Below are positions 8,798-17,024 of a DNA stretch of 64,000 nucleotides, piece by piece; within the stretch, counting starts at the first letter, position 1, and every line of letters begins with the position of its first letter. The translations under genes were made by a program, and so were the position numbers. The notes under the pieces were generated by a model. The model was not told the origin of the DNA, did not search any database, and was given only the letters and a program-made list of their open reading frames with translations. This stretch comes from Thermoproteota archaeon (GTDB lineage: Archaea; Thermoproteota; Nitrososphaeria; Nitrososphaerales; Nitrosopumilaceae), in contig QQVN01000002.1 of the NCBI GenBank assembly GCA_003352285.1, forward strand, positions 124,001 through 188,000, given 5' to 3'.

Positions 8798-10038
8798 AAA
8801 GTAATTTCCTTGATATCATAGATCCCATTCATGATTTTATTAGAATAAACAATACTGAATTACAAATTATTGATAATCCAATCTTTCAACGACTTCGTAG
8901 GATTAGACAATTATCGGGGGCACATCTAACTTATCCTGGAGCACAACACACCAGATTTGAGCATTCACTTGGTGTAATGCATATAGCAGGAAAAGCAGGA
9001 ACTGCACTATCTGAAAAAAATATTCTAAAACAATCTGATATTCAAAATCTAAGACTTGCTGCCCTACTACATGATATTGGCCATGGTCCGTTCTCACATC
9101 TTTTTGAAGAGGTAATGAAAGAAAAATCTAAAATCACTCATGAGGAAATAGGTAGAGAAATTATTTTAAAAACGTCAATAGGTGACACATTATCAAAATC
9201 AGGTTTTGATAAAAATTTTCTTGCACAATTAGCTTTTGGAGATTCGAAATTACAATTCATGAATGAAATAATTTCTGGAGCATTAAGCGCGGATATGATG
9301 GATTATTTACTTCGTGATGGATATTTCACTGGTGCAGAGCATGCAAAAATAGATCATAATAGAATAACTCAATCTTTGGATGTATATCAAAAAAAATTGG
9401 CACTTGAACGCTCAGCCCTATATTCATTTGAATCCATGTTACATTCTAGACACCAAATGTTCAAAGCTGTCTATTTTCATAAAACCGTTCGATCTGCTGA
9501 AGTTATGATTGTTGAAGCTCTTCGTCAGGCAGATAATGAACTTGGACTAACTTCATTAAAAATTGATGATTATCTCAAACTTACTGATGAATACATTATA
9601 TCTAAATTATTGTCTCTGCCAGAAAAAAACTCTAATCTAAAACGTGCTAAGAAACTTGCTCAAAATTATCAAGATAGAAGATTGTTAAAATGTGTCTTTG
9701 AACGTATTCTGACAAGCAAAACTAATCTACAAAAAATCAAAATTTCAGAGATAAAACAAAGTTTAGCTCGAAAATCCAAAGTAAATGAGGATGAAATTTT
9801 CGTTGATAGCTCAATTACCCCCTCAATTCCTTTAGCACCATCAAAGAAAGAATCAAAATCAATTATTCTAATAACTAACGAATCTCAAAACAAAACTGCT
9901 ACTGAGATACCAATATCAAAAATTCCACTTGTATCGACAATGTCTGGCTTTATGAATATACTGAGAGTGTATACAGCACACAATTATAGAAAAAAAGTTG
10001 AAATGGCCGCAAATTCAATCCTTGGTAACTTAGAATGA
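8794..10038 (+). CDS. HD-domain phosphohydrolase (dNTPase/SAMHD1-like)
   Basis: A 414-residue metal-dependent HD hydrolase. Visible metal ligands are H57 in [11 protein letters not shown] and the H93-D94 pair with H97 in [12 protein letters not shown]; a further conserved aspartate lies in [12 protein letters not shown] near residue 170. The opening DPIHDFIRI is typical of the family related to dGTPase and SAMHD1. These enzymes act on deoxynucleoside triphosphates. Its place between tmk and pyrH, with ATGA overlaps on both sides, supports a nucleotide-pool role. The substrate is not provable from sequence. Confidence 0.85.
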   Translation: MKSNFLDIIDPIHDFIRINNTELQIIDNPIFQRLRRIRQLSGAHLTYPGAQHTRFEHSLGVMHIAGKAGTALSEKNILKQSDIQNLRLAALLHDIGHGPFSHLFEEVMKEKSKITHEEIGREIILKTSIGDTLSKSGFDKNFLAQLAFGDSKLQFMNEIISGALSADMMDYLLRDGYFTGAEHAKIDHNRITQSLDVYQKKLALERSALYSFESMLHSRHQMFKAVYFHKTVRSAEVMIVEALRQADNELGLTSLKIDDYLKLTDEYIISKLLSLPEKNSNLKRAKKLAQNYQDRRLLKCVFERILTSKTNLQKIKISEIKQSLARKSKVNEDEIFVDSSITPSIPLAPSKKESKSIILITNESQNKTATEIPISKIPLVSTMSGFMNILRVYTAHNYRKKVEMAANSILGNLE

Positions 10039-10721
10039 AAAAACGAATCGTAATCAAATTGTCCGGTCGCGTATTTGGAATGGACAATGTGAAAATACTG
10101 AAAGATTATGCTTCATTCCTAGTCAAAATTAGTAAATTTTGCCAACCCATCATTGTAGCTGGTGGAGGACATATAGCAAGACATTACATTACTCATGCTC
10201 GTTCATCAGGAGCAGATGAATCTACACTTGATGAATTAGGAATAGAAATTTCTCGATTAAATGCAAAACTGCTAATTTATGCATTAAAACACAAGGCATA
10301 TCCTCATCCACCTACTACACTTCAAGAAATTCGTCATGCAGTAGATAGTGAGGCAATTGTTGTCACAGGAGGTCTCCACCCTGGTCAAAGTACTAATGGT
10401 ACTGCAGCACTAATTGCCGAAAAAATCAATGCCACTGAATTTCTTAATGCTACAGATGTGGATGGAGTTTATGATTCTGATCCAAATAAAAATAAAAAAG
10501 CTAAGAAATTCAAAAGAATTGAACTAAAAAATCTCCGTAATATGTTGGTCCATGAGGACTCTGTAGCAGGAGGATACGATCTAATGGATATAGTCGCTCT
10601 AAAAATTATTGAGCGCTCAAAAATTAAAACTAGAATAGTCAAGGCAGATATCAAAACCCTCGAAAAAGCTATTAAGGGAAATTCAGTGGGTACCGAAATA
10701 ATTTTGCCTTCTAAAAAATAA
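10035..10721 (+). CDS. pyrH: Uridylate (UMP) kinase, archaeal type
   Basis: A 228-residue member of the amino-acid-kinase superfamily. It has the N-terminal phosphate loop [12 protein letters not shown], the glycine-rich [12 protein letters not shown], and [22 protein letters not shown] at about 135-156, which is diagnostic of UMP kinases. It phosphorylates UMP to UDP, the step after de novo UMP synthesis (pyrB/pyrI are also in this window). The length is normal for the archaeal form. It overlaps the HD gene by ATGA and ends one base from the convergent neighbour's stop. Confidence 0.9.
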   Translation: MKKRIVIKLSGRVFGMDNVKILKDYASFLVKISKFCQPIIVAGGGHIARHYITHARSSGADESTLDELGIEISRLNAKLLIYALKHKAYPHPPTTLQEIRHAVDSEAIVVTGGLHPGQSTNGTAALIAEKINATEFLNATDVDGVYDSDPNKNKKAKKFKRIELKNLRNMLVHEDSVAGGYDLMDIVALKIIERSKIKTRIVKADIKTLEKAIKGNSVGTEIILPSKK

Positions 10722-11078
10722 TCATTTTTCTAAATTATTATGAATAGTAGGATATCTTTCTGTCCAAATCTCTACCTCATTTCCAACAAATTCATCAATC
10801 CCTGTCTCTTTCATTTTTTTAAAAATATCTAGAGCTTCTTTTTCTTCTAATGGTTTTGATTGGGCTTTTGTGTATCCGTCTTTATCTACTAAAATTGCTA
10901 CAAAACCATCATGTGTTTTTATTACTGCAGCAAAATCTTCTTCTCCAACAGGGAAGAATTTTCCATCAATTTTTTTAGTTGTTAGCGTAAGCATTGCAAA
11001 ACCAGCGATTTCAAATAATTTCATCTGTGATTTACTAGCAATGGTTTTTCCTTTTTGCACTGCTTGAAAATACTGCAT
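10722..11078 (-). CDS. Conserved-looking small protein of unknown function
   Basis: A 118-residue soluble protein I do not recognise. It has no signal peptide or membrane segment. Alternating strands (GFAMLTLTTKKIDGKFFPV, DFAAVIKTHDGFVAILVDKD) and a helical C-terminal half suggest a small alpha/beta domain. It is transcribed alone, divergent from the membrane-anchored protein at 11150. The 71-bp intergenic region contains the inverted halves AAATGTT and CAACATTT. Confidence 0.55.
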   Translation of the reverse strand: MQYFQAVQKGKTIASKSQMKLFEIAGFAMLTLTTKKIDGKFFPVGEEDFAAVIKTHDGFVAILVDKDGYTKAQSKPLEEKEALDIFKKMKETGIDEFVGNEVEIWTERYPTIHNNLEK

Positions 11079-11149
11079 TACTATGAAATGTTAGCATTAG
11101 TATAATAATTATCTCAACATTTAAGATATGTAAATTCTATTTTTAAAAA

Positions 11150-11695
11150 ATGAACCCCAAGATTTTTGTCGGTGCAGCGGTAGGAGTATTTGCAGTTGTA
11201 ATCGCAGTTGTTGCATTTTCTGGTCAAAATTTTATAAATGATGTATCTGACGATGGCTTATTTTTTTCCGGAGAAACTAATCGACAAGTCATTCCTATTA
11301 CGATTGAACTTGATGATATCTCTATTATTGAAGTAAATGAGCGAGCAGCAACTATAGAAGTCTCATTTAAGATTACCAATCCAAACTACAAATCAGTTAT
11401 TCTTCAGTTGCTAAAATACCAACTTTTTGAAAATGGTACACGAATACATATTGGTGAAATAGGTGAACGACCGGAGGGAATGGTTACATCCTCAAACTAT
11501 TTCACGCTATTGAGTGATACTTCGTTGATACTCTCAGACAAGGCAACAATAAAAAATTCTGGTAATTCTCCTGAACTATGGGAAGCATTATCCAATGACT
11601 CTGCTAAATGGAAAATTCTAGGGGAAGCAAACTTTAATCTTAGCTCCATGACTAGTGGAGGAGAAAACGAAATAACTTTTGAATTTGAAAAATAA
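11150..11695 (+). CDS. Membrane-anchored beta-rich protein (LEA2-like fold possible)
   Basis: A 181-residue protein with an N-terminal signal anchor (about 5-25, FVGAAVGVFAVVIAVVAFSG) and an extracytoplasmic beta-rich domain. The pattern ISIIEVNERAATIEVSFKIT followed by NPNYKSVILQLLKYQLFENG is reminiscent of LEA14/WHy beta-sandwiches, whose hallmark is an NPN motif; NPN is present. The function is unknown, possibly a surface or desiccation-type domain. It is a single gene ahead of the coiled-coil gene. Confidence 0.6.
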   Translation: MNPKIFVGAAVGVFAVVIAVVAFSGQNFINDVSDDGLFFSGETNRQVIPITIELDDISIIEVNERAATIEVSFKITNPNYKSVILQLLKYQLFENGTRIHIGEIGERPEGMVTSSNYFTLLSDTSLILSDKATIKNSGNSPELWEALSNDSAKWKILGEANFNLSSMTSGGENEITFEFEK

Positions 11696-11704
11696 CCTTT
11701 CATA

Positions 11705-11727
11705 GGTTCGTTCACTTTGGACAGACA
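11705..11727 (+). promoter_or_regulatory. Motility-type operator site (coiled-coil gene)
   Basis: GGTTCGTTC-ACTTT-GGACAGACA matches the inverted repeat found before archaellin and che genes; the right half is closest to the cheY site. A weak A/T-rich TATA-like stretch follows at 11730-11738. The gene itself starts 68 bp later behind AAGGAG, and a GTG lies 34 bp after the site. Confidence 0.45.
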
Positions 11728-11760
11728 TTAGATTTTCTATCTTTTTTAAGCCAAGAAATA

Positions 11761-11820
11761 GTGGTAAAAAATCATTATTTCAAGGAGCGATATTATGTTA
11801 GCAGGTACTTATTCACTTAG
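11761..11820 (+). CDS. Possible 19-residue leader ORF (GTG start)
   Basis: A GTG placed exactly 34 bp after the operator-like site opens a 19-codon frame. It runs out of frame over the start of the coiled-coil gene and contains that gene's AAGGAG. The same placement recurs before cheB and cheY. Whether it is translated is unproven. Confidence 0.2.
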   Translation: MVKNHYFKERYYVSRYLFT

Positions 11821-12370
11821 AAATTTAATCCAAAACGAAGAATTTCTATTAGAACTTACTCGTACTCTTCGTAAAGAAATCACTGAACTAGAAAAAGAAA
11901 GAGAAGATGTAGAAGCTGAACAAAAAGAAGCTCGAAAACAGGGCCTATTTGTAGAAAAAATGACTAATTATATGAGTGATGAACTTGAAAGACTTGAATC
12001 TTCTTCTAATGATGGCAAATCAGAAAATCAAACGATTTCAACAAATTTGAATAAATTATCAGAGACTGAAAAAAAATTAAAAATTCTTAAAACAAGATTA
12101 GCAGAATTTGTAAACACTGAAGATCAAAACCCATTATCTGATTCATCTTTTTCAAATATCCTAAAACAATATGAGGGATTTCTCCTTGAATTAACCAACT
12201 CATTAAACGAAAAGATCGTTAATCTTGAAAAAATAATAAATCGCCTTAAAGCGGAAAAACGAGAATCCCAACAACAAAAAATATTGCTCAAAGAAATGGT
12301 CGAGTTGTTTAACGAAGAGATAATTGATCTTGAAGCAACCCTTGAACAATTAAGGCTACAAAATGCATAA
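11795..12370 (+). CDS. Soluble coiled-coil protein
   Basis: A 191-residue, highly charged, all-helical protein with two similar halves (about 8-105 and 115-190). Each begins with an L-x-x-E-x-F/G-L-L-E-L-T segment (NEEFLLELTRTLRKEITELE and EGFLLELTNSLNEKIVNLEK). It therefore looks like an internal duplication forming a long coiled coil. There is no signal peptide, membrane segment or recognised domain. The SD AAGGAG is nine bases before the ATG. An inverted repeat like that of the motility genes lies upstream (11705-11727), which suggests a structural or signalling role in that regulon. Confidence 0.65.
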   Translation: MLAGTYSLRNLIQNEEFLLELTRTLRKEITELEKEREDVEAEQKEARKQGLFVEKMTNYMSDELERLESSSNDGKSENQTISTNLNKLSETEKKLKILKTRLAEFVNTEDQNPLSDSSFSNILKQYEGFLLELTNSLNEKIVNLEKIINRLKAEKRESQQQKILLKEMVELFNEEIIDLEATLEQLRLQNA

Positions 12371-12374
12371 TGTA

Positions 12375-12396
12375 TCATAAAAATCAAAAATTATGA
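12375..12396 (+). terminator. Weak terminator-like hairpin
   Basis: TCATAA, 10 bases, TTATGA, then an A/T-rich stretch, just after the coiled-coil gene. The stem is only A/T-rich. Confidence 0.35.
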
Positions 12397-12429
12397 TTAT
12401 TTGTTTATAAGAAAATTTTTTTGGCAAAG

Positions 12430-12437
12430 TTATATAT
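12430..12437 (+). promoter_or_regulatory. TATA box of the 36-residue membrane protein
   Basis: TTATATAT is centred about 28 bases before the ATG at 12462. It is a good match to a thaumarchaeal promoter and supports the short gene. Confidence 0.55.
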
Positions 12438-12461
12438 GATTCGCCAGAGACCTCTCTTCAA

Positions 12462-12572
12462 ATGGCAGAAGCATCAATGGCCGCATTTGGCTCAGCAGTT
12501 GGAGTTGCAATAGCATTAGCAGTAGTGACATTTGCTCTCCGTGGAAAAGGACATCCAGAACCATTAGATTAG
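12462..12572 (+). CDS. 36-residue single-helix membrane protein
   Basis: A short gene encoding a 36-residue protein with one hydrophobic Ala/Val-rich helix (about residues 7-26, AAFGSAVGVAIALAVVTFAL) and a short polar tail RGKGHPEPLD. A strong TATA box sits at the right distance for a leaderless transcript. The codon usage and a clean membrane helix argue that it is real. It may be a small subunit of a membrane complex; which one cannot be told. Confidence 0.6.
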   Translation: MAEASMAAFGSAVGVAIALAVVTFALRGKGHPEPLD

Positions 12573-12600
12573 AAGGATTATTCCTTTTACAATATTTTTC

Positions 12601-13263
12601 TTAATCTTTGTTAAAACCAACTAGATCTGCTATTGTAAACTGTTTAGCAAGTTTCTGTTTTATGTAGCATCTTTCATAATATTGGCAACCTGCACAATTT
12701 TTCGAGGGTTCTAAGATTGGAACTTTTTTCTCCTTTAGAAGATCAGTCAATACTCGAACCCTTCTAACAACCTCTTCAAACATTTTGTTGTTTCTTGTCA
12801 GAGAAAACGAGACCTCTTTTCTGTCCCCAGTGATGTAAATGATTATTCCATCCATTTTGTTGTAAATCCACATTAATGCATTGAGGAATAAAATATCCTC
12901 ACTTTGGGGATTCTCATACAGCTCCTGGGCGGATCTAAATAAAATGATGGCATCATCTACTATCATGTCTGCTTGCCCTCGCAGTTTTACCTTGTCTATT
13001 TCAAAATCTTTAGCCTCTGCACCATAATGCAATTTTCTTAAAAGGCCACTAGTTAGATCATTAAAGCCAGCCTTTTGTTCTGGTATGGGCTCTATTCTAT
13101 CATAATATGAGCGCCTAAGACACCTGACTACCTCATGAATATGGATTGTTGAATAATCACCAGAATCAATTTTTATCTCAATTTCTCTACTAATTGATTC
13201 TATGGCATTTGTAATGAAACTTCTGTAATCTCTATCTCCCATCATGGTAGATCCGCTACACAT
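12601..13263 (-). CDS. Cas4-like Fe-S cluster protein, nuclease motifs degenerate
   Basis: A 220-residue protein with Cas4/RecB-like layout. It has one cysteine in the N-terminal part (VVRCLRRSYYDRIEP) and a C-terminal trio CAGCQYYERC, together a likely 4Fe-4S site. Between them LRGQADMIVDDAIILFRSAQ aligns with the G-x-x-D and E-x-K nuclease motifs. The expected Glu and Lys of E-x-K appear as Leu and Arg, and the QxxxY helix reads FLNALMWIYN. Catalysis is therefore doubtful. No cas genes or CRISPR array are nearby. The start could also be the ATG pair at 13245/13242, as a TATA-like TTTATAAG lies at about 13270-13277. Confidence 0.65.
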   Translation of the reverse strand: MCSGSTMMGDRDYRSFITNAIESISREIEIKIDSGDYSTIHIHEVVRCLRRSYYDRIEPIPEQKAGFNDLTSGLLRKLHYGAEAKDFEIDKVKLRGQADMIVDDAIILFRSAQELYENPQSEDILFLNALMWIYNKMDGIIIYITGDRKEVSFSLTRNNKMFEEVVRRVRVLTDLLKEKKVPILEPSKNCAGCQYYERCYIKQKLAKQFTIADLVGFNKD

Positions 13264-13279
13264 TCCATGTTCTTATAAA

Positions 13280-13516
13280 TTAGCTCATTACATCTGTGAG
13301 AAATTTTGAAATTCTAGAGGAAAAGGCCAAAATTACAAAGTGTACTCCAAATCCGATAATGGCTCCAAGAATGATATTTCCTGTTGTAAAATAAATCCCC
13401 AAAAACAAACCTAAAGGCGGCAATGCAAAAATTATTGCCATAAAAGCACTTACCCAGATAGTATTAATGACTACATCAGTGGAAATGTCTTTTTTCTTTT
13501 TATGAAATTTAATCAT
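13280..13516 (-). CDS. Small two-helix membrane protein downstream of atpC
   Basis: A 78-residue protein with a basic N-terminus (KFHKKKKD) and two membrane helices (about 20-44 and 46-66). It lies 13 bases after atpC on the same strand and 16 bases before the Cas4-like gene, so it is likely in that operon. The size and topology recall small AtpI/AtpZ-type assembly or ion-channel helpers of ATP synthase loci, but I see no diagnostic motif, so this is only a contextual guess. Confidence 0.55.
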   Translation of the reverse strand: MIKFHKKKKDISTDVVINTIWVSAFMAIIFALPPLGLFLGIYFTTGNIILGAIIGFGVHFVILAFSSRISKFLTDVMS

Positions 13517-13529
13517 TATAATCCAAGAA

Positions 13530-14567
13530 TCAAAGATCTTTTAAAATGAGTTTTGACATGGTTGTTTCTACAGGGATTTTCTGTTCAACTGCATAGGCAA
13601 TTGCACTCAAGTTTCTTACTTCATAAGCAGTTAACTTTGTGATTCCAATAATTGTTGCAAAATTAAACATCTTAGTAAAAGAACTACTTGCTGCCTTACA
13701 AATGGCAATCTCAAAATTTCTCTCAAATTCAGCAATTGCATCCATCTCATTTTCAGTCTGAGGGATAAGATCTTTGTATCTTGTTGATGATAATTCAGTA
13801 AAGGCATCTTTGATGGTTGCTGATGCAATAATCTTGTTTAGCATTTCCTTTGGAATGCTTGGAGTGTGTGCCGCTAAAAGATCCTGAATTTGTTGCTCTT
13901 CTAATCCCCAAAACTTTCCCCTCAATACACTAAGTAAATTGTAAAAATCTACATCCATTCCAACAAGGCGAATAACATCTCTATTTCTTGTGTTCTTGAT
14001 TGCTCTTCCTAATTGTTGGAACAAAATTTTATCAAAATATGTATCAATTACTTGGAGATTTTTTCTCTCATTATAAATTGAGATAGCTTTTGCAATCTCT
14101 TCACCATGCTGCATTGTATTTAGACTTGCTACTGTCTCTTCAATGTCTTTAGCTACAAGTGCTTTAATGATGATATCTCGTTGTTTAATTAGTTCTTCAG
14201 CGTGAAGATTTAGACGTGGCTCAATCTCTTCCTGAGTCTGACCTAGAATCTTACCTTTTAGAATTAGCTTTAGATTCCAAATTAGAAATTTTAGATAATA
14301 AGCATCTAAAATATCTGAATCGCCTGCTGTTTTTGCGATAGAATAATGAGTATCTGCAAGATGACTTCGAAGTGCATTTTCGATTTTTTCAGAGGTGAAT
14401 GGTTTTGATACATCAGTTACAGCATCAGCATAAATTGTATTTTTAATTCGGGTGAGCAATTCATCCAAATCTCTTGATTCTGCCAAAGTCTGCAGATCGG
14501 GTTTTGATAAAAGCTTGCCTCTTTGGCTGTAAGACTTTACTGAAGCATAGACTTTCTGAGATGCCAT
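13530..14567 (-). CDS. atpC: A-type ATP synthase subunit C
   Basis: A 345-residue helical protein of the V/A-ATPase subunit C (d/AC39) family. It begins KVYASVKSYSQRGKLLSKPD and continues LAESRDLDELLTRIKNTIYADAV. The internal YDLKFLIWNLKLILKG-type helix (here YYLKFLIWNLKLILKGKILG) and DVDFYNLLSVLRGKFWGL are conserved in the family. It links the central rotor stalk to the c ring. It is separated from the other ATP synthase genes by the amt and rhodanese genes and lies on the opposite strand to atpEABDK. Confidence 0.9.
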   Translation of the reverse strand: MASQKVYASVKSYSQRGKLLSKPDLQTLAESRDLDELLTRIKNTIYADAVTDVSKPFTSEKIENALRSHLADTHYSIAKTAGDSDILDAYYLKFLIWNLKLILKGKILGQTQEEIEPRLNLHAEELIKQRDIIIKALVAKDIEETVASLNTMQHGEEIAKAISIYNERKNLQVIDTYFDKILFQQLGRAIKNTRNRDVIRLVGMDVDFYNLLSVLRGKFWGLEEQQIQDLLAAHTPSIPKEMLNKIIASATIKDAFTELSSTRYKDLIPQTENEMDAIAEFERNFEIAICKAASSSFTKMFNFATIIGITKLTAYEVRNLSAIAYAVEQKIPVETTMSKLILKDL

Positions 14568-14620
14568 CTTCTGGTTCTCTATGAGTAACTGATTTTAATG
14601 TTTGGTGAAACTGCTTAGAT

Positions 14621-15286
14621 TCAAGTAAGCTGATTTAGAAAATTAATCACATTTTCTTTTTCAGATTTGGATAGTTTCAGGAACCCTTCTAAAAACTCTT
14701 TTTGGGTTAACATTGCCTCATCTGAAGTCTTTTTAAGATTGGAAATCGAGAACGGAACTAATTCCAACTCTCCATTACAAAATCCTCTTACATACTTTTC
14801 AATAAATGAATAACAGAATCTTGGTGCAAATTTTGAAATCTCTTTGAGCATCATTATTGCTTCTTGTTCTTGCTTTTCAAGAATAGAGAAAAAATGCTCA
14901 AACAGTACATCTCTACCGATAATCTCATCTAAGGATAAAGCTACCAGCATTCCTTTTTTGGATAATCGATAGTAGGGAATTCCTTTTTCTTGAAGAGCCT
15001 TTGGACCACGCTTCAAGGGCAGCCTGCCATCCTCTTCTACAATTTCTAATGGTATCAGAATCTCATCTAAATCACGAAAAATTCCAGAATAGATATTCTT
15101 CCAAATAATTCCATTTTCCTGAGCAATCTTTTGAGAGAGGGCAGTTCTTGTTCTATCTGCTGGACTTGGCATCGTTGCTAAGGTTACTATGATTGCCCTT
15201 TGTCTGTTGGCCTCTCCGGTTAGTTCTGTGCTCTTTGTCTTGAAGGTATCAAATATGGATAATCTGGGATTTTTCTTCATCTTCAA
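14621..15286 (-). CDS. Predicted winged-helix-like protein of unknown function
   Basis: A 221-residue soluble protein. Residues about 28-120 (ALSQKIAQENGIIWKNIYSG, then LEIVEEDGRLPLKRGPKAL and PYYRLSKKGMLVAL) read like a winged-helix domain with the typical Y-x-L-S/T-x-K-G wing. The C-terminal half is helical. Such proteins are often transcription regulators. It is upstream of atpC on the same strand with 53 bases between, and divergent from amt. The 125-bp shared promoter region contains a 24-bp palindrome 11 bases from its start. Confidence 0.6.
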   Translation of the reverse strand: MKMKKNPRLSIFDTFKTKSTELTGEANRQRAIIVTLATMPSPADRTRTALSQKIAQENGIIWKNIYSGIFRDLDEILIPLEIVEEDGRLPLKRGPKALQEKGIPYYRLSKKGMLVALSLDEIIGRDVLFEHFFSILEKQEQEAIMMLKEISKFAPRFCYSFIEKYVRGFCNGELELVPFSISNLKKTSDEAMLTQKEFLEGFLKLSKSEKENVINFLNQLT

Positions 15287-15296
15287 TCTGTATTAT

Positions 15297-15320
15297 AACA
15301 TAATTTTTAAAATTTATGTT
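15297..15320. promoter_or_regulatory. 24-bp A/T-rich palindrome between divergent genes
   Basis: The half-sites AACATAA and TTATGTT flank an A/T core (TTTTTAAAAT). It lies 11 bp from the start of the winged-helix-like gene and about 60 bp before the amt TATA box. It may be an operator for either gene. Confidence 0.4.
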
Positions 15321-15380
15321 ACTATCGTTATTTCCTAAAATATAATAATTTACGCTTTTTGAACTTTACACATCTCAATG

Positions 15381-15390
15381 CTTATATAAT
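15381..15390 (+). promoter_or_regulatory. TATA box of amt
   Basis: CTTATATAAT is centred about 26 bases before the ATG at 15412, consistent with a leaderless, strongly expressed transcript. Confidence 0.65.
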
Positions 15391-15411
15391 TTTCAAATCC
15401 GATGCTCTTTA

Positions 15412-16974
15412 ATGAATTCTAGGAACCACAAGTATGCTCTATTACTTGTGGCAGCGGTAGCCGTAACTGCAACAGGTGCAATGTCACAGGCATTTGCACA
15501 ACAAGTTACAGACGGAATGGATGGCTATGTTAAAGGAACTAGTGGAATTTACACTGGAAATCCAAATGAATGCTGGTTTGATGACGGCGAAGGCAACATG
15601 TTGCCCTGTAGAATTGATACAGGTGACACAGCATGGATGCTGATGGCTTCATCAATGGTATTATTCATGACTCCAGGTGTAGCATTCTTCTATGGCGGTC
15701 TTGCAAGATCAAAGAACGCAGTCAATGTTATCGGCATGACTTTTGTTATCATGGGTCTTATGGCATTCCAATGGGTTGTCTTCGGATACTCTTTGGCATT
15801 TGGTCCATCAGATAGTGATGCAAACATGTTCATGGGTAGCCTAGACTATGCAGGATTAAACATGGTTTCAGCTTATGCTCCATTAGGTACTCCTGGACCT
15901 TGTACTGATACATGGTCTGCAGCGTACCAGATGCAAGTATTCCATGAGGACGAGATCTGTAGTCAAGATTGGCCAGGTACTGTTCCACATCAACTATTCA
16001 TGGCATTCCAAGGCACATTCGCAATTATCACCCCAGCACTAATTGTTGGTGGTCTAATTGACAGAATCAAATTCAGTGCTCTAGTCATATTTGTACTCTT
16101 ATGGGGTACATTTGTCTACGATCCTATTGCCCACTGGGTATGGGGTGGCGGATACATTGGCGGAGGAGCAATTGACTTAGATCCTGAATTGTCGCCAAGT
16201 TACGCACTTGACTTTGCAGGTGGTACTGTCGTACACATTTCTTCTGGATTCTCTGCTTTAGCTGGAGCCTTACTACTAGGTCGAAGACTTGGTTATGGTA
16301 AAGTTCCAATGGAACCACACAACGTTCCAATGGTTGTACTTGGTGCATCCATTCTATGGTTCGGATGGTTTGGTTTCAACGCAGGAAGTGAAGTAATGGT
16401 AGACGGAATCACTGTTAGCGCTTGGGTTGTAACAAATACAGCTACAGGTGTTGCAGCAGTCACATGGACATTAATGGCTTGGGCACATACAGGTAAACCA
16501 AGCATTGTCGGTGCAGCTACAGGAGCCGTTGCAGGATTGGTAGCAATTACACCAGCTTCTGGTTGGGTAGGACCAATGGCATCTATTATCATAGGTATTG
16601 CCGCAGGAACTATCTGTTATGGCTGTGTTGCATTCAAGAACTCACGCAAGTGGGATGACGCACTCGATGTATGGGGAGTACACGGAATGGGCGGTCTTAC
16701 AGGCGCAATCTTGACAGGAACACTAGCTAGTCCACACATATGGGATACTGGAGACGGTATTGGTGCATGGACAGGTACACCAGAAGGAATGGAACAACAG
16801 GCTATCAGCATTATCGGTGCAGCCATATCAATCGGATATGCATTTGGTGTCACAATTGTGATTCTCAAAGTCATGGACGCAGTATGGCCAGGCGGAATCA
16901 GAGTAACTCCAAAAGAAGAGGAGATTGGTCTTGATCTTGCCCAGCACGGTGAACGAGCATACGTCAACGAATAA
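15412..16974 (+). CDS. amt: Ammonium transporter, Amt family
   Basis: A 520-residue polytopic membrane protein. It has a cleavable-looking signal peptide (residues 1-29, ending SQAFAQ) followed by 11 predicted helices. Conserved Amt elements: GDTAWMLMASSMVLFMTPGVAFFYGG, the first pore histidine in GGTVVHISSGFSALAGALLLGRR, and the second in VWGVHGMGGLTGAILTG. It takes up ammonium, the energy and nitrogen source of these archaea. No GlnK/PII gene adjoins it. The signal peptide and a 14-residue Cys-containing loop near residues 39-50 (NECWFDDGEGNMLPC) are typical of thaumarchaeal Amt proteins. Confidence 0.95.
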   Translation: MNSRNHKYALLLVAAVAVTATGAMSQAFAQQVTDGMDGYVKGTSGIYTGNPNECWFDDGEGNMLPCRIDTGDTAWMLMASSMVLFMTPGVAFFYGGLARSKNAVNVIGMTFVIMGLMAFQWVVFGYSLAFGPSDSDANMFMGSLDYAGLNMVSAYAPLGTPGPCTDTWSAAYQMQVFHEDEICSQDWPGTVPHQLFMAFQGTFAIITPALIVGGLIDRIKFSALVIFVLLWGTFVYDPIAHWVWGGGYIGGGAIDLDPELSPSYALDFAGGTVVHISSGFSALAGALLLGRRLGYGKVPMEPHNVPMVVLGASILWFGWFGFNAGSEVMVDGITVSAWVVTNTATGVAAVTWTLMAWAHTGKPSIVGAATGAVAGLVAITPASGWVGPMASIIIGIAAGTICYGCVAFKNSRKWDDALDVWGVHGMGGLTGAILTGTLASPHIWDTGDGIGAWTGTPEGMEQQAISIIGAAISIGYAFGVTIVILKVMDAVWPGGIRVTPKEEEIGLDLAQHGERAYVNE

Positions 16975-17024
16975 AATTCCAAACAATTCTTTTTCCTTTT
17001 TATTATTCAATTCCCAAAAACTAG

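Noticed and set aside
11696-11740. GGTTCG-type sequence as a tRNA T-arm
   Set aside because: No acceptor, D or anticodon stems around it; it belongs to the operator-like repeat. No tRNA was found anywhere in the window.
16124-16982. Minus-strand frames opposite amt, including those of 99 and 121 codons
   Set aside because: Antisense shadows of a GC-richer, strongly coding gene with no ribosome site or promoter.
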